A stretch of DNA of 64,000 nucleotides, from contig CAXUHF010000010.1 in assembly GCA_964250765.1 (NCBI GenBank), positions 8,959 through 72,958 on the forward strand. The letters run 5' to 3'. Positions 52,029 through 60,515 of the stretch are shown here, one piece after another (the stretch's first letter is position 1; every line of letters begins with the position of its first letter). Source of the DNA: JBBQVS01 sp964250765 (GTDB taxonomy: Bacteria > Chloroflexota > Ktedonobacteria > Ktedonobacterales > Ktedonobacteraceae). The notes beneath the pieces were generated by a model. That model ran no database searches and was not told where the DNA came from. It saw only the letters and a list, made by a program, of their open reading frames with translations. Both the position numbers and the translations under genes were made by a program.

Positions 52029-52832
52029 ATGTTCGATGATTTTACAGACGGGATTGACCAACACTGGACACAAACATGTATTGGTGCAGGTGTACTTTCT
52101 ACTACCAATTCTGCTCTCCGTATGGGCTTTCCCTCTGTAACACAAGGATACTATAACGACGCGCAGATTGATGACTATGGGGGACGTGTACGCGCTGCAT
52201 TTCCTTGGAAGCCACCGCTACGTATGGTTGTACGTTCACGCTCATCGCATGAAGCGGCGACACCTGATAGCACAGGCGAGAGTCAAAATATTTTGCGCGG
52301 TACAGCAGGTTTCGGCTTTTGGAATTATCCTTTTTCGGTGCGTGGAGATATTCTGATGCTGCCGGAGTCAATTTGGTTTTTCTATGCCTCGCCACCCTCG
52401 AATATGGCACTCGTCCCCGGTATTCCTGGTTGGGGTTGGAAAGCTCAAGTTGTCCATAGCATGCGTGCCGAGACACTAGCCGCCGTCGTCCCCACAGCAT
52501 TCACAACACTATGGGGACGTGTAACAGGAAATACAAGTCACGCGGCACAATGGATGCAACGCTTGAGTGGCGCAAGTGAAGCACTACTACCCATCATAAT
52601 GACTGAGTGGCATACTTATGTGCTTGAATGGCGGGAAAGTATGGCAACATTCTGGGTTGACGATACCCTTGTATTACGTGTTCCACAACCTCCTACACGA
52701 CCACTCGGCTTTGTCGCATGGCTCGATAACCAGTACGCAGTAGCAACCCCACGCGGTGTACTACGTTTTGGCACAGTTAGTAGTGGTCCTCAATGGCTCG
52801 ATGTGGATAGTATCAGAATAGAGGCTCTTTAG
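52029..52832 (+). CDS. Concanavalin A-like lectin/glucanase fold protein
   Basis: 267 residues without a signal peptide. FDDFTDGIDQHWTQTCIG at the start, GRVRAAFPWKPPLRMVVRSRSS, a long middle strand region, WHTYVLEWRESMATFWVDDTLVLRVPQPPTRPLGFVAWLDNQ near the end; this is the jelly-roll of GH16-type and LamG-type proteins. The catalytic ExDxE of GH16 is not seen, so it is probably a binding domain or an unrelated activity. Its end overlaps the convergent cupin gene by 4 bases. Confidence 0.7.
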   Translation: MFDDFTDGIDQHWTQTCIGAGVLSTTNSALRMGFPSVTQGYYNDAQIDDYGGRVRAAFPWKPPLRMVVRSRSSHEAATPDSTGESQNILRGTAGFGFWNYPFSVRGDILMLPESIWFFYASPPSNMALVPGIPGWGWKAQVVHSMRAETLAAVVPTAFTTLWGRVTGNTSHAAQWMQRLSGASEALLPIIMTEWHTYVLEWRESMATFWVDDTLVLRVPQPPTRPLGFVAWLDNQYAVATPRGVLRFGTVSSGPQWLDVDSIRIEAL

Positions 52833-53248
52833 TTCTCCTCTCGTTCTGGCGGACCATCTATCACAATCGCATCCAAAGACTCGTCTTCTGTCCACACCGT
52901 ATGATCTAATCCTACAGGCCAAAGAACAGCATCACCCGCAGTTACCTCTTTCGTTTCGCCGCTAGCACCACCAATTCGTACAAAACCTTTGCCTCGCATG
53001 ACAACAAAGAGGATTGGCATATCAGCACTATGTTCATCCATGTGACCATGTGGCTCAAAATACATTGCACTCACGATCATAGGTCGATTCAGCAAAATTG
53101 GGAGACCATTTACACGCTGTGCTAGTTGCTCCTTTTGTTCTATAGAAAAAGAGGTGGGAACATCGAACTGTATTGGCACACCATACAAGCCTTCATGATC
53201 TCCTGGAATCTTCGACTTCAATTCAGGGGTAAAGCGACGAACTTGCAT
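52829..53248 (-). CDS. Cupin domain protein
   Basis: 139 residues. Core cupin with metal-site histidines in EPHGHMDEHSAD and a second motif around GDAVLWPVGLDHTVWTEDE; the latter keeps His but lacks a strict conserved motif. The function is unknown; small cupins often act in sugar, auxin-like or phenylpropanoid chemistry. It follows the SnoaL-like gene on the minus strand by 24 bases, so cotranscription is likely. Confidence 0.88.
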   Translation of the reverse strand: MQVRRFTPELKSKIPGDHEGLYGVPIQFDVPTSFSIEQKEQLAQRVNGLPILLNRPMIVSAMYFEPHGHMDEHSADMPILFVVMRGKGFVRIGGASGETKEVTAGDAVLWPVGLDHTVWTEDESLDAIVIDGPPEREEN

Positions 53249-53272
53249 TTACATCTCCTATATCCTGCTCTA

Positions 53273-53731
53273 CTAGTTTGCAAGTATAGCAGGATTACCA
53301 GAAACATAAAAGAGCTTGTTAAGAGTAAGAGCGTGAATTTTCCAACCATTCTCAGTTCTTATAAGCCCATCTTTGTATTCTGCACGCAAGAAAAATTCTT
53401 CGCCTCCTTCAAACCCCTTAATGTAGTGTTGACCAAAAAAATTGGAAATGCATTGCGCTGCATCACCATGAACAGTAATACGGAAATTTGAGGAAATATG
53501 TTGTGTTCGTAGTCCTTCACGACTTAGGTTGTGCTGATACGACTAACGCAACTCTTCTCTCCGCACCTTCTGTGCTGGAACTCCATAAGGAGTGAAGTCT
53601 GCTTCAACTTCTTCCAAGAAAAGACTCTCGAACAATATCCAATCCTGATAGTCTAAGGATTGAGCAAGTTGGGCACGAACCTCTTTAATGGCTTCTCGAT
53701 CAAGAAGTTCTTGCAATGTCGAATCATTCAT
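53273..53731 (-). pseudogene. SnoaL-like (NTF2 fold) protein interrupted by an in-frame TAG
   Basis: The frame from ATG 53731 runs 62 codons (MNDSTLQELLDREAIKEVRAQ...DYQDWILFESLFLEEVEADFTPYG), hits TAG at 53543-53545, then continues in the same frame for 89 sense codons to a second TAG at 53273-53275. The downstream part fits the family's second half (THxxSNFRITVHGDAAQCISNFFGQHY...RAEYKDGLIRTENGWKIHALTL). Total 151 residues is the normal SnoaL_4 length. So one codon is the only lesion. These proteins act as polyketide cyclases, dehydratases or hydratases. Either a recent nonsense mutation, a sequencing error, or readthrough. Confidence 0.85.
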
Positions 53732-53832
53732 ACTCTAGTTGTTTCCTCTCATCTCTCTCGTGCGAGACAGCTTGTTACGATGCCGCTTCCTATCAAGAAT
53801 AGCTCATTGAGACACAGAAGAGAATATAAAAA

Positions 53833-53877
53833 CAATGCTGTTAGCATATCTCTTTGTGGTATTGGCTAACAGCATTG
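53833..53877 (-). terminator. Terminator of clpP
   Basis: A 13-bp perfect stem (53833-53845 / 53865-53877) with a 19-base loop; on the minus strand it ends in TTTTTATATTC, 31 bases past the clpP stop. Confidence 0.8.
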
Positions 53878-53908
53878 CTTTTTCTGCTAAGAATTAGGTG
53901 GAACAGCT

Positions 53909-54514
53909 CTATCGTTTTTCTTCGACAGTGAGCACCTCATCAATGATACCATATTCTTTTGCATCAGTCGCACTCATGAAGAAGTCACGGTCGGTATCAC
54001 GTTTGATACGTTCCAGGCTCTGTCCAGTGTGATGTTGGATGATACCGTTGATTACATCTCGCGTATGCAACATCTCGCGTGCAAAGATGTCAATATCACT
54101 TGCCTGACCACTTGCTCCACCTTGAATGAGCGGTTGATGCATGTGAATACGGGCATTAGGTAAGGCACGACGACGACCTTTATCACCTGCAAGCAGAAGG
54201 ATCGTGCCAAAACTGGCAGCATAGCCAACACAGGTCGTTGCAACCGGACAGGGAATGAGGCGCATTGTATCGTAGATGCCTAATCCTGCCGAGATTACTC
54301 CTCCTGGTGAACTAATATACATATTGATCTCACGGTCTGGATTGTCCGACGCTAAAAAGAGCAATTGCGCCACAATTAAATTAGACATGTTCTCTTCAAT
54401 CTGACCATTCACCATGATGATGCGCTCTTTCAAGAGACGCGAATATAGGTCGTAAGCGCGTTCGCCACGTCCAGTCGTCTCTATAACAGTTGGAATAACA
54501 GAATATATGCTCAT
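53909..54514 (-). CDS. clpP: ATP-dependent Clp protease proteolytic subunit
   Basis: 201 residues, the family's usual size. Catalytic triad: Ser101 in YAASFGTILLLAG (Phe where Met is usual), His126 in IHMHQPL, Asp173 in KRDTDRDF. The product forms the tetradecameric barrel fed by ClpX/ClpC. Starts 13 bases after the DUF4177-like gene and is divergent from a ClgR-like regulator. No ClpX/ClpC gene is adjacent. Confidence 0.95.
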   Translation of the reverse strand: MSIYSVIPTVIETTGRGERAYDLYSRLLKERIIMVNGQIEENMSNLIVAQLLFLASDNPDREINMYISSPGGVISAGLGIYDTMRLIPCPVATTCVGYAASFGTILLLAGDKGRRRALPNARIHMHQPLIQGGASGQASDIDIFAREMLHTRDVINGIIQHHTGQSLERIKRDTDRDFFMSATDAKEYGIIDEVLTVEEKR

Positions 54515-54527
54515 CGTAAAAACTCCT

Positions 54528-54803
54528 TTACTTCACGTTCTGACGCACAAAGTAGTAGTGAATCATTGCAACATCGCCTGTTGAACCTTGATTGAGTACT
54601 CCTACGAGCAGCCAACCTTCACGCCCTAGCTCATTCAAGCGTTCCTCATCGGGAAGTGATCTGCTATTTGTATCAATTGTCAGTACATGGTAATCCCAGC
54701 GAACAGGCTCTATCGGAATATCTTCATAAACCTTGATGTCTGGTACAAATCCTACGGCTCCTTTCTCCGAGTATCGGATAAGAGGGGATGAGGTAGTAAA
54801 CAT
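54528..54803 (-). CDS. DUF4177-like small protein
   Basis: ATG 54803 has AAGGAG 9-10 bases upstream, better than the ATG at 54860. 91 residues with the short WDYHVLTIDTNSRSLPDEERLNELGREGWLLVGVLNQ pattern of DUF4177, strand-loop-helix-strand, ending in IHYYFVRQ. The function is unknown. Directly upstream of and coupled to clpP, with promoter elements shared with the divergent ClgR-like gene. Confidence 0.75.
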   Translation of the reverse strand: MFTTSSPLIRYSEKGAVGFVPDIKVYEDIPIEPVRWDYHVLTIDTNSRSLPDEERLNELGREGWLLVGVLNQGSTGDVAMIHYYFVRQNVK

Positions 54804-54904
54804 TGTTTTCTTTCTCCTTACTTGCTCTTGCTTAACTTCTATAGCATCAACTTTCCTCAACTTGAATATAACATGCTATTGGCGTATACTGATAGTAATC
54901 AGAT

Positions 54905-54948
54905 ATGCTATGAGCATGTCTTTTATAGCGACTATGCTTACAGCATAG
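54905..54948. promoter_or_regulatory. Two ATGCT-N3-AGCAT palindromes, candidate ClgR-like operators
   Basis: Copies at 54905-54917 (ATGCT atg AGCAT) and 54934-54946 (ATGCT tac AGCAT, in a longer CTATGCT/AGCATAG stem at 54932-54948) are 29 bases apart centre to centre. A weak third relative is at 54873-54885. They lie between clpP's operon (start 54803) and the regulator (start 54966), the expected place for control of both. Confidence 0.55.
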
Positions 54949-54965
54949 GAAGAGAGAGGAATAAC

Positions 54966-55385
54966 ATGGCAGACGAAGAGAAAGCGTTAGATTTACAGGA
55001 GATTATCGGGCGTGTGGTACGTCGAGAACGACAAGATCGTCGTCTTACCATTAAGGAGTTAGGCGACAAGGCAGGTCTTTCAGAAATTTATGTTGGAGAG
55101 ATCGAGCGCGGACAGAAGTATCCTTCCTCCAAAGTGCTAGAGGCTCTTGCGAAGGCTTTGGACCTGGACATGGCTGAATTTTTGGAGTTGATGGCGGAAG
55201 AGATTCGTAGTGACCGCGAACCACAGTTGACCAACGCAATTGGCTTTGTCTTGCCAAGTACACCGAATCAACCACGTCGTATGGTGGTGAAGCGTATCGT
55301 CAACATGCTCAATGAAGGGGATGTGGAGAGCGTAGCCGATTTTAGCGCATTCCTGCTCTCCAAACGTTTACCCCATCAAGAATAG
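54966..55385 (+). CDS. XRE-family regulator resembling ClgR
   Basis: ATG 54966 follows GAGAGGA. 139 residues. HTH core IIGRVVRRERQDRRLTIKELGDKAGLSEIYVGEIERGQKYPSSKVLEALAKALDLDMAEFL aligns in style with actinobacterial ClgR, an activator of clp genes, and it is divergent from clpP. The C-terminal extension of about 55 residues is not in short ClgR proteins and may be a sensor or dimer helix. So the family is secure, the ClgR assignment is inference. Converges 5 bases before the photolyase stop. Confidence 0.85.
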   Translation: MADEEKALDLQEIIGRVVRRERQDRRLTIKELGDKAGLSEIYVGEIERGQKYPSSKVLEALAKALDLDMAEFLELMAEEIRSDREPQLTNAIGFVLPSTPNQPRRMVVKRIVNMLNEGDVESVADFSAFLLSKRLPHQE

Positions 55386-55390
55386 ATAAG

Positions 55391-56980
55391 CTATTTCATC
55401 TCTTGCCGATGTGAGACATTTTCGTTTTTGGTCTCTTCTGGGTCTGGCCCATAGTATGCAAGGGCTGTGAGAAACTGTGCTGCCTCCTCATGGATGGTTT
55501 CTCGTTGTGCGTTGTTTATGTACCGCAACCCCAACACATTCTGCCCTAAACGCCGATTTGTGCGTAGTTTTGTCTCGTTCTTAATCAAGAAATTCCAGTA
55601 TAGGTAGTTATAGGGGCATGCATTTGGACCTGTACGCTGCTTGGGTGAATAACGACAACTCTCACAGTAGTCACTCATTCTGTTGATATAGTTTGCTGAC
55701 GCGATATACGGTTTCGTGGCTATTTTACCGCCATCACCATTCATACCCATACCAATAACATTTGGCAACACGACCCAATCATAGGCGTCGAAGTAGCATG
55801 CAAGAAACCATTCCGCCACAGCTGCTGGATCGACGCCTGCAAGTAGACAAAAATTACACACAATCATCAGTCGTTCGATATGATTGGAGTAACCACTGTC
55901 TAATACACGGTTTGAGACGTGATGTATGCAGTTCATGTCGGTCTGACCATTCCAGAACATAAGGGGCATTGGTCGTTTTGCATGCCATGTATTAGATGTA
56001 CGCAAGTTTGGCATCTGTTGCCAGTATTGCCAGTACATAAACTCACGCCATCCGATCACCTGTCGAATAAACCCTTCAACGGAATTCAGTGATGCATGTC
56101 CTTGATGATAGGCAGCTTCAGCCGCATGTACCATATCAAGAGAGTCTAGTAAACCAATATTGACATAGGGTGAAAGTTGCGAATGATAGAGCGCACTTTC
56201 TTTGGTACTCATAGCATCTTCATATGGTCCAAAGTCATTGAGACGGAGCGCAATAAAATCGTTCAATGCTTTTTGTGCACCTTCACGCGTCACTGCAAGA
56301 TCAAAACCCTCTGCACTACCGAGGCCATGTTCAGAGTCCGCGACCTGTTGCATTACCTGTCGGGTGATCGCATCTGGCTCAAATCCTGGTGGAAGCGGTA
56401 CCTCAAACTGATGAGGAAGTGGTTCTCGATTCATCTCGTCATAATTCCACTTGCCACCAATGGGTGTTCCATCCTCCTCAAGAAGTAGATGAAAATGTTT
56501 ACGCATATCACGGTAGAATGCTTCCATAATATAGTGCCTTCCTGATTGAGGACGAGGGTTTGGGTTATACTGCTCAACCAGAAACTGTGTATTTGGCAGC
56601 ACCTGCACTGGCAGGTTTAGCAAGTGCGATAATTCTTGTTGCTGCATATATCGTGTATCATATTCGCTCGCTGCCATCACAAATAATTGCACCGATTTGT
56701 GCTTCTTGAGCTGTTGTAATCCCTCGATAAAGCCTGAAGCTTGTACATAGTCCACAATATAGCCAGCAGTTTGTAATTCTTGCACATAATGGCGCATTGC
56801 ACTTAGCAAGAGCACAATCTTTTTACGTTGGTAGGGAAGCAATCCAATGCGTTCTGTGCTTTCAATAAGTACTACCCGCACATTTTCGCGCCCGTACTCC
56901 GCTTCGGCAGCAACGAGCGCGGGATGATTTTGTAATAGTTGATCGCCGAGTATCCATACTGATACAATCTTTTGAGGCAT
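55391..56980 (-). CDS. FeS-BCP/CryPro photolyase-type protein
   Basis: 529 residues. N-terminal Rossmann part WILGDQLLQNHPAL, with the helical FAD domain from about residue 200. Signature features: EGFIRQVIGWREFMYWQYW, NRVLDSGYSNHIERLMIVCNFCLL, and a C-x2-C...C set (CESCRYSPKQRTGPNACPYN) which with one Cys in VCNFC binds 4Fe-4S in the characterised (6-4) photolyase PhrB of Agrobacterium. Expected to repair (6-4) photoproducts with light; a cryptochrome-like role cannot be excluded. Monocistronic. Confidence 0.93.
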   Translation of the reverse strand: MPQKIVSVWILGDQLLQNHPALVAAEAEYGRENVRVVLIESTERIGLLPYQRKKIVLLLSAMRHYVQELQTAGYIVDYVQASGFIEGLQQLKKHKSVQLFVMAASEYDTRYMQQQELSHLLNLPVQVLPNTQFLVEQYNPNPRPQSGRHYIMEAFYRDMRKHFHLLLEEDGTPIGGKWNYDEMNREPLPHQFEVPLPPGFEPDAITRQVMQQVADSEHGLGSAEGFDLAVTREGAQKALNDFIALRLNDFGPYEDAMSTKESALYHSQLSPYVNIGLLDSLDMVHAAEAAYHQGHASLNSVEGFIRQVIGWREFMYWQYWQQMPNLRTSNTWHAKRPMPLMFWNGQTDMNCIHHVSNRVLDSGYSNHIERLMIVCNFCLLAGVDPAAVAEWFLACYFDAYDWVVLPNVIGMGMNGDGGKIATKPYIASANYINRMSDYCESCRYSPKQRTGPNACPYNYLYWNFLIKNETKLRTNRRLGQNVLGLRYINNAQRETIHEEAAQFLTALAYYGPDPEETKNENVSHRQEMK

Positions 56981-57074
56981 AGTTGCTCACTCTCTAGTAA
57001 GTACGCATCTTTTCATTTTTCGTACTTCTAAGACGAACTCTGCTCTCAAAACGTGTGTATGCGAAGAGAAACCG

Positions 57075-58106
57075 CTAGAAGAGAAGCGTTCCTATCATGA
57101 CAAGCAAAACAACACCGAGTACAACGTAGTCAATTCGCCCTAATGCTTTCTCGTACAGGCGTGTTTGTTGCCCTTCGCTCTCATAACCTCGTGCTTCTAG
57201 TGCTATAGCGAGTTCAGATGCACGGCGCAGTACTCCTTGCAAGAGTGGGACAAAGAGCATGGTCAAGCTTTGAAAGCGTTCAGGGAATGTACCATGCGTA
57301 AGGTCGGCACCACGTGCAGCTTGTGCTTTTGTGAGTTGCTCGACCTCTTCAAAAAGCGTAGGGATAAAACGTAGCGCGAGAAGCGTCATGAGCGCGAAGT
57401 CATCGACAGGCAATTTTAACCGACGTAGTGGAGCTAAAAGCATGGTCAACCCTTCGATGAGAGCAATAGGTGAAGTTGTCAGTGTCAGCAATAACGAGAA
57501 AGCGTAGAGTGTCAACAATACCACGGTGAAGCTTACGAAACTCCACACACCACTATAGGTAATTGGTATTGGTCCTATGAGCAAGTTCTGTGTCGGCGGA
57601 TTGTCGCGTATGACCCACCAAAAGACGACCACACTTATCAGAAGCAAAATGAGAATCACGCGTATACGACGAAGCCAGATATTGCGCCATAGAGCACGTA
57701 GAGGTGTCACACGAGCGAGTATCAGAAAAAATAGGAGAACGAAGGCAAGTAACAAAGCACTTTCCTGAGCAATACCGTATGCTATGCTTACTGGCCCAAA
57801 GGCATACAGCACATTATCACCGTCACCACTAAGCGAAAACAAGACGGTCAGCGCACCTATCACGGTCAAGACGATCAGGAGCCACATACGCCGCCATAAT
57901 TCACGAGGTGAGACATTCGAGCCTGTAATAGCCATGCCAAGCAGAATAACAAGAGCAATGAAAGGCACAAAGTGCCATTCGCGTTGTCCTGCAACGACCA
58001 GCGAGACCACGATGATGAGCAGGACAAGCAATTTCGTTCTCGCTTGCAAGCGATGTAACACACTTTTTCCAGGATAATAGGTACCTAACGAAATATTTTT
58101 GAGCAT
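57075..58106 (-). CDS. ecfT: ECF transporter transmembrane component EcfT
   Basis: 343 residues, five or more membrane helices. The two EcfA-coupling motifs are intact: AQAARGAD (about 270-277) and ALEARGYE (about 307-314), each an Ala-Arg-Gly. It presumably completes the transporter formed by the S-A1-A2 genes at 59780-62103, but it is separated from them by the TetR/SDR pair. Substrate unknown. Confidence 0.92.
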   Translation of the reverse strand: MLKNISLGTYYPGKSVLHRLQARTKLLVLLIIVVSLVVAGQREWHFVPFIALVILLGMAITGSNVSPRELWRRMWLLIVLTVIGALTVLFSLSGDGDNVLYAFGPVSIAYGIAQESALLLAFVLLFFLILARVTPLRALWRNIWLRRIRVILILLLISVVVFWWVIRDNPPTQNLLIGPIPITYSGVWSFVSFTVVLLTLYAFSLLLTLTTSPIALIEGLTMLLAPLRRLKLPVDDFALMTLLALRFIPTLFEEVEQLTKAQAARGADLTHGTFPERFQSLTMLFVPLLQGVLRRASELAIALEARGYESEGQQTRLYEKALGRIDYVVLGVVLLVMIGTLLF

Positions 58107-58241
58107 AAAACGTTGCTTTCAACTTAGTGCTTATCCTAAAGAGGTGTAATGAGCCTTCCCAAAGATTTTGCGGCGATTTGATACATAACTTAAAAAATCG
58201 ACAATTTCCTGTCTGCCTTATCTCTTTCTAGAGATGTGACA

Positions 58242-58874
58242 TTATTTGCGCTCCAGACCTTTGTAGAGCATTTTTACACTAAGATAGGTCACCTGCTCTA
58301 CACCATCCGGCCCATCAGTGTAGGGGCGCATCTGGTTTTCAATGGTCAGCATGGCAACTCCGTGCAGTAAAGACCACAAAACACTAGCTAGTGCGCCAGG
58401 GTCGCCATCAACAATCTTGCCTTCTTCTTGACCCAACTTTACTACCTCCACGTAGAATTTATATACAGACTTTGAGGCCGAATATAAGTCTGGAAAAGCC
58501 TCACGTTCGATGGTCAGTCCACTAAACATTTCACGCATCAACCAAGGATTCTTTTGAGCAAACTGGACATATGTCCGCCCAATGGCCTGCAATTGTGCAA
58601 ATGCATTAGATGGCACTTCTCGCAACACAGACTGAATGCCCTCAGCAAGCCGACGAAATCCCTCTTCATTGATTGAAGCAACTAACGCCTGTTTGTCTGC
58701 AAAATGGCGATACGGCGCGGCATGACTCACACCCGCCCGACGTGCAACTTTACGCAAATCAAGAGTCGCCGCTCCTCCCTCTGAGAGCATCTCCAATCCG
58801 GTTTGAATTAAGGTATGACGTAAATCCCCATGATGATAAGGTTTGGGTTTCTGACGATCTCCATAGCTATCCAT
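58242..58874 (-). CDS. TetR-family transcriptional regulator
   Basis: Start ATG 58874 with GGGGAG 6 bases upstream; the upstream in-frame extension would translate the 18-bp repeat as VVNFVSVVNFV and is rejected. 210 residues. HTH: TLDLRKVARRAGVSHAAPYRHFADKQALVASI. The C-terminal TetR_C-like helices contain a GLTIEREAFPDLY segment. It is divergent from a SDR gene, and the shared spacer holds two GTTGACAAC palindromes overlapping the SDR -35, the usual layout for a repressor. Confidence 0.92.
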   Translation of the reverse strand: MDSYGDRQKPKPYHHGDLRHTLIQTGLEMLSEGGAATLDLRKVARRAGVSHAAPYRHFADKQALVASINEEGFRRLAEGIQSVLREVPSNAFAQLQAIGRTYVQFAQKNPWLMREMFSGLTIEREAFPDLYSASKSVYKFYVEVVKLGQEEGKIVDGDPGALASVLWSLLHGVAMLTIENQMRPYTDGPDGVEQVTYLSVKMLYKGLERK

Positions 58875-58885
58875 TTTTTCTCCCC

Positions 58886-58940
58886 AAACAAAGTTGACAA
58901 CAGAAACAAAGTTGACAACAGAAACATTGTATAGTATAAT
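58886..58940 (+). promoter_or_regulatory. SDR promoter within a tandem 18-bp repeat, candidate TetR operators
   Basis: An 18-bp unit AAACAAAGTTGACAACAG repeats exactly (58886-58903, 58904-58921) and begins a third time. Each copy carries the palindrome GTTGACAAC (58893-58901, 58911-58919). The second copy's TTGACA (58912-58917) with TATAAT (58935-58940) and a spacing of exactly 17 bases forms a consensus sigma-70 promoter for the SDR gene. Repressor binding would cover the -35. Confidence 0.7.
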
Positions 58941-59024
58941 CTTAGCAATGTCATCATACTGCAAGAATGAACAAGATGCAACGACAGAAATAAACGTTTT
59001 CTCTTTATCACAGGAGGTACAACT

Positions 59025-59753
59025 ATGTCAAATCAGAAAAAGGTTGCCCTGATTACAGGTGCTAATAAGGGCATTGGTTTCGAGATTGCACATCAATTAG
59101 GAGCCAAAGACATCATCATATTGATCGGCTCACGGGATCAAACGAAGGGAGATGAGGCAGCCAGAAAACTTCAGGCCGAGGGCATCGAAGCCTCCAGCAT
59201 CCAGCTTGATGTGACTGACCAGCGAACGATCATTCATGCCGCTTCTTTGATCGACAAAACTCACGGAAAACTGGATATCCTAGTGAACAATGCCGGTGTT
59301 GCTTTCAATGAGTGGGGTGTTCCGCCCAGTGAATTGGACGTTGAGGTCTTGAGGAAAACCTACGACACCAACGTATTCGGGGTGTTTGCTGTGATAAAAG
59401 CGATGCTTCCATTACTGCGGCGTTCCGATGCTGGGCGCATTGTTAACCTATCGAGTCCCCAGGGGTCTTTGACCTTGAATAGTGACCCACACACACAGCT
59501 GCCGCCACTACCGGCCTACAATTCGTCGAAGACGGCGGTCAATGCTATCACTGTTTTCTTTGCTAACGAGCTACGTCCCACAACCATCAAAGTGAATGCA
59601 GTCAGTCCGGGATACGTGAGTACCGACCTAAACAATCACCAAGGAGTTCTAACACCTCAGCAGGGAGCAATATTGCCTGTGACATTTGCCACCTTATCTG
59701 CTGATGGACCAACTGGCGGATTTTTCGAGAAAGATGAAGTCATCCCTTGGTAA
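59025..59753 (+). CDS. Short-chain dehydrogenase (carbonyl-reductase type)
   Basis: 242 residues. TGANKGIGFEIAHQLG, GSRDQTKGDEA after strand 2 (Arg/Lys favouring NADPH), NNAGVAFNEWG, Ser in LSSPQGS, and YNSSKTA with the catalytic Tyr and Lys. AGGAGGTACAACT precedes ATG 59025. Likely controlled by the divergent TetR; typical of xenobiotic- or quinone-responsive units. Confidence 0.93.
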   Translation: MSNQKKVALITGANKGIGFEIAHQLGAKDIIILIGSRDQTKGDEAARKLQAEGIEASSIQLDVTDQRTIIHAASLIDKTHGKLDILVNNAGVAFNEWGVPPSELDVEVLRKTYDTNVFGVFAVIKAMLPLLRRSDAGRIVNLSSPQGSLTLNSDPHTQLPPLPAYNSSKTAVNAITVFFANELRPTTIKVNAVSPGYVSTDLNNHQGVLTPQQGAILPVTFATLSADGPTGGFFEKDEVIPW

Positions 59754-59779
59754 GAGAGAGACTCCACCTGGATAGGCTC

Positions 59780-60515
59780 TTAGTAAGAGCGCGGTAGCCC
59801 CTGTTCGTTTTTTAGAGCGGTGAACGCTTCATCAAGTGTCAAGATATCTTCTGGAAGTGGCATACCCTGCTTGCGCAATAGCGTCAGTAGCTCGCTTAGA
59901 GGTGATGCCGCAAGGCCCCATTTGTGTAATTGCTCGCCTTGCGCGAAGAGCAAGCGCGGTGTACCTTGCATTACAAGCTGTCCGTTGTGCAATACAAACA
60001 ACATATCAGCGAGGGTTGCCACTTCACTCATGTCATGTGAGACAAGGATAACCGTCACGCTGCGCTCTTGACGTACACGCTGTAGATGTACATAGAACTC
60101 GCTACGTGCATCGGCATCCAGGCCAACGGTTGGCTCGTCAAGAATCAGGACGCTTGGTGACATTGCCAGGACACCCGCAAGCGCAACGCGTCGTTGTTGT
60201 CCACCACTTAACGCAAAAGGCGAACGTGACGCGTACTCTGAATGAGGAAGTCCAACGAGTTCCAGGGCGGCAAACACACGAGCGCGTTTCTCATGTCGCC
60301 CAAGCTTCATGCGTTGTAGGCCAAAAGCAACATCAGCAAANNNNNNNNNNNNNNNNNNNNNNNNNNNNNNNNNNNNNNNNNNNNNNNNNNNNNNNNNNNN
60401 NNNNNNNNNNNNNNNNNNNNNNNNNNNNNNNNNNNNNNNNCAGTGCCGCTTTTTGTATGATACCAGACTGGTAGGTATGAAAAAGATGCTCGGTTGTAAT
60501 AATTGTGTTGGTCAC
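59780..60515 (-). CDS. ecfA: ECF transporter ATPase EcfA2 (internally interrupted by gap)
   Basis: Starts with GTG 60515 overlapping the EcfA1 stop; the first 25 residues (MTNTIITTEHLFHTYQSGIIQKAAL) are visible, then the gap at 60341-60440 hides Walker A and Q-loop, then FADVAFGLQRMKLG and the rest: signature LSGGQQRRVALAG, Walker B VLILDEPTVGLD, and VSHD. The family spacing implies about 85 residues (about 255 bases) are missing, so the real gap is larger than 100 bases. The last about 50 residues end in LDEAFTALKNEQ. Confidence 0.9.
60341..60440. other. Assembly gap of 100 N
   Basis: 100 Ns, a placeholder; homology of EcfA2 argues that the true missing length is nearer 250 bases. Confidence 0.95.

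Noticed and set aside
58874..58964. N-terminal extension of the TetR protein
   Set aside because: It would translate the 18-bp promoter repeat; ATG 58874 has the ribosome site.
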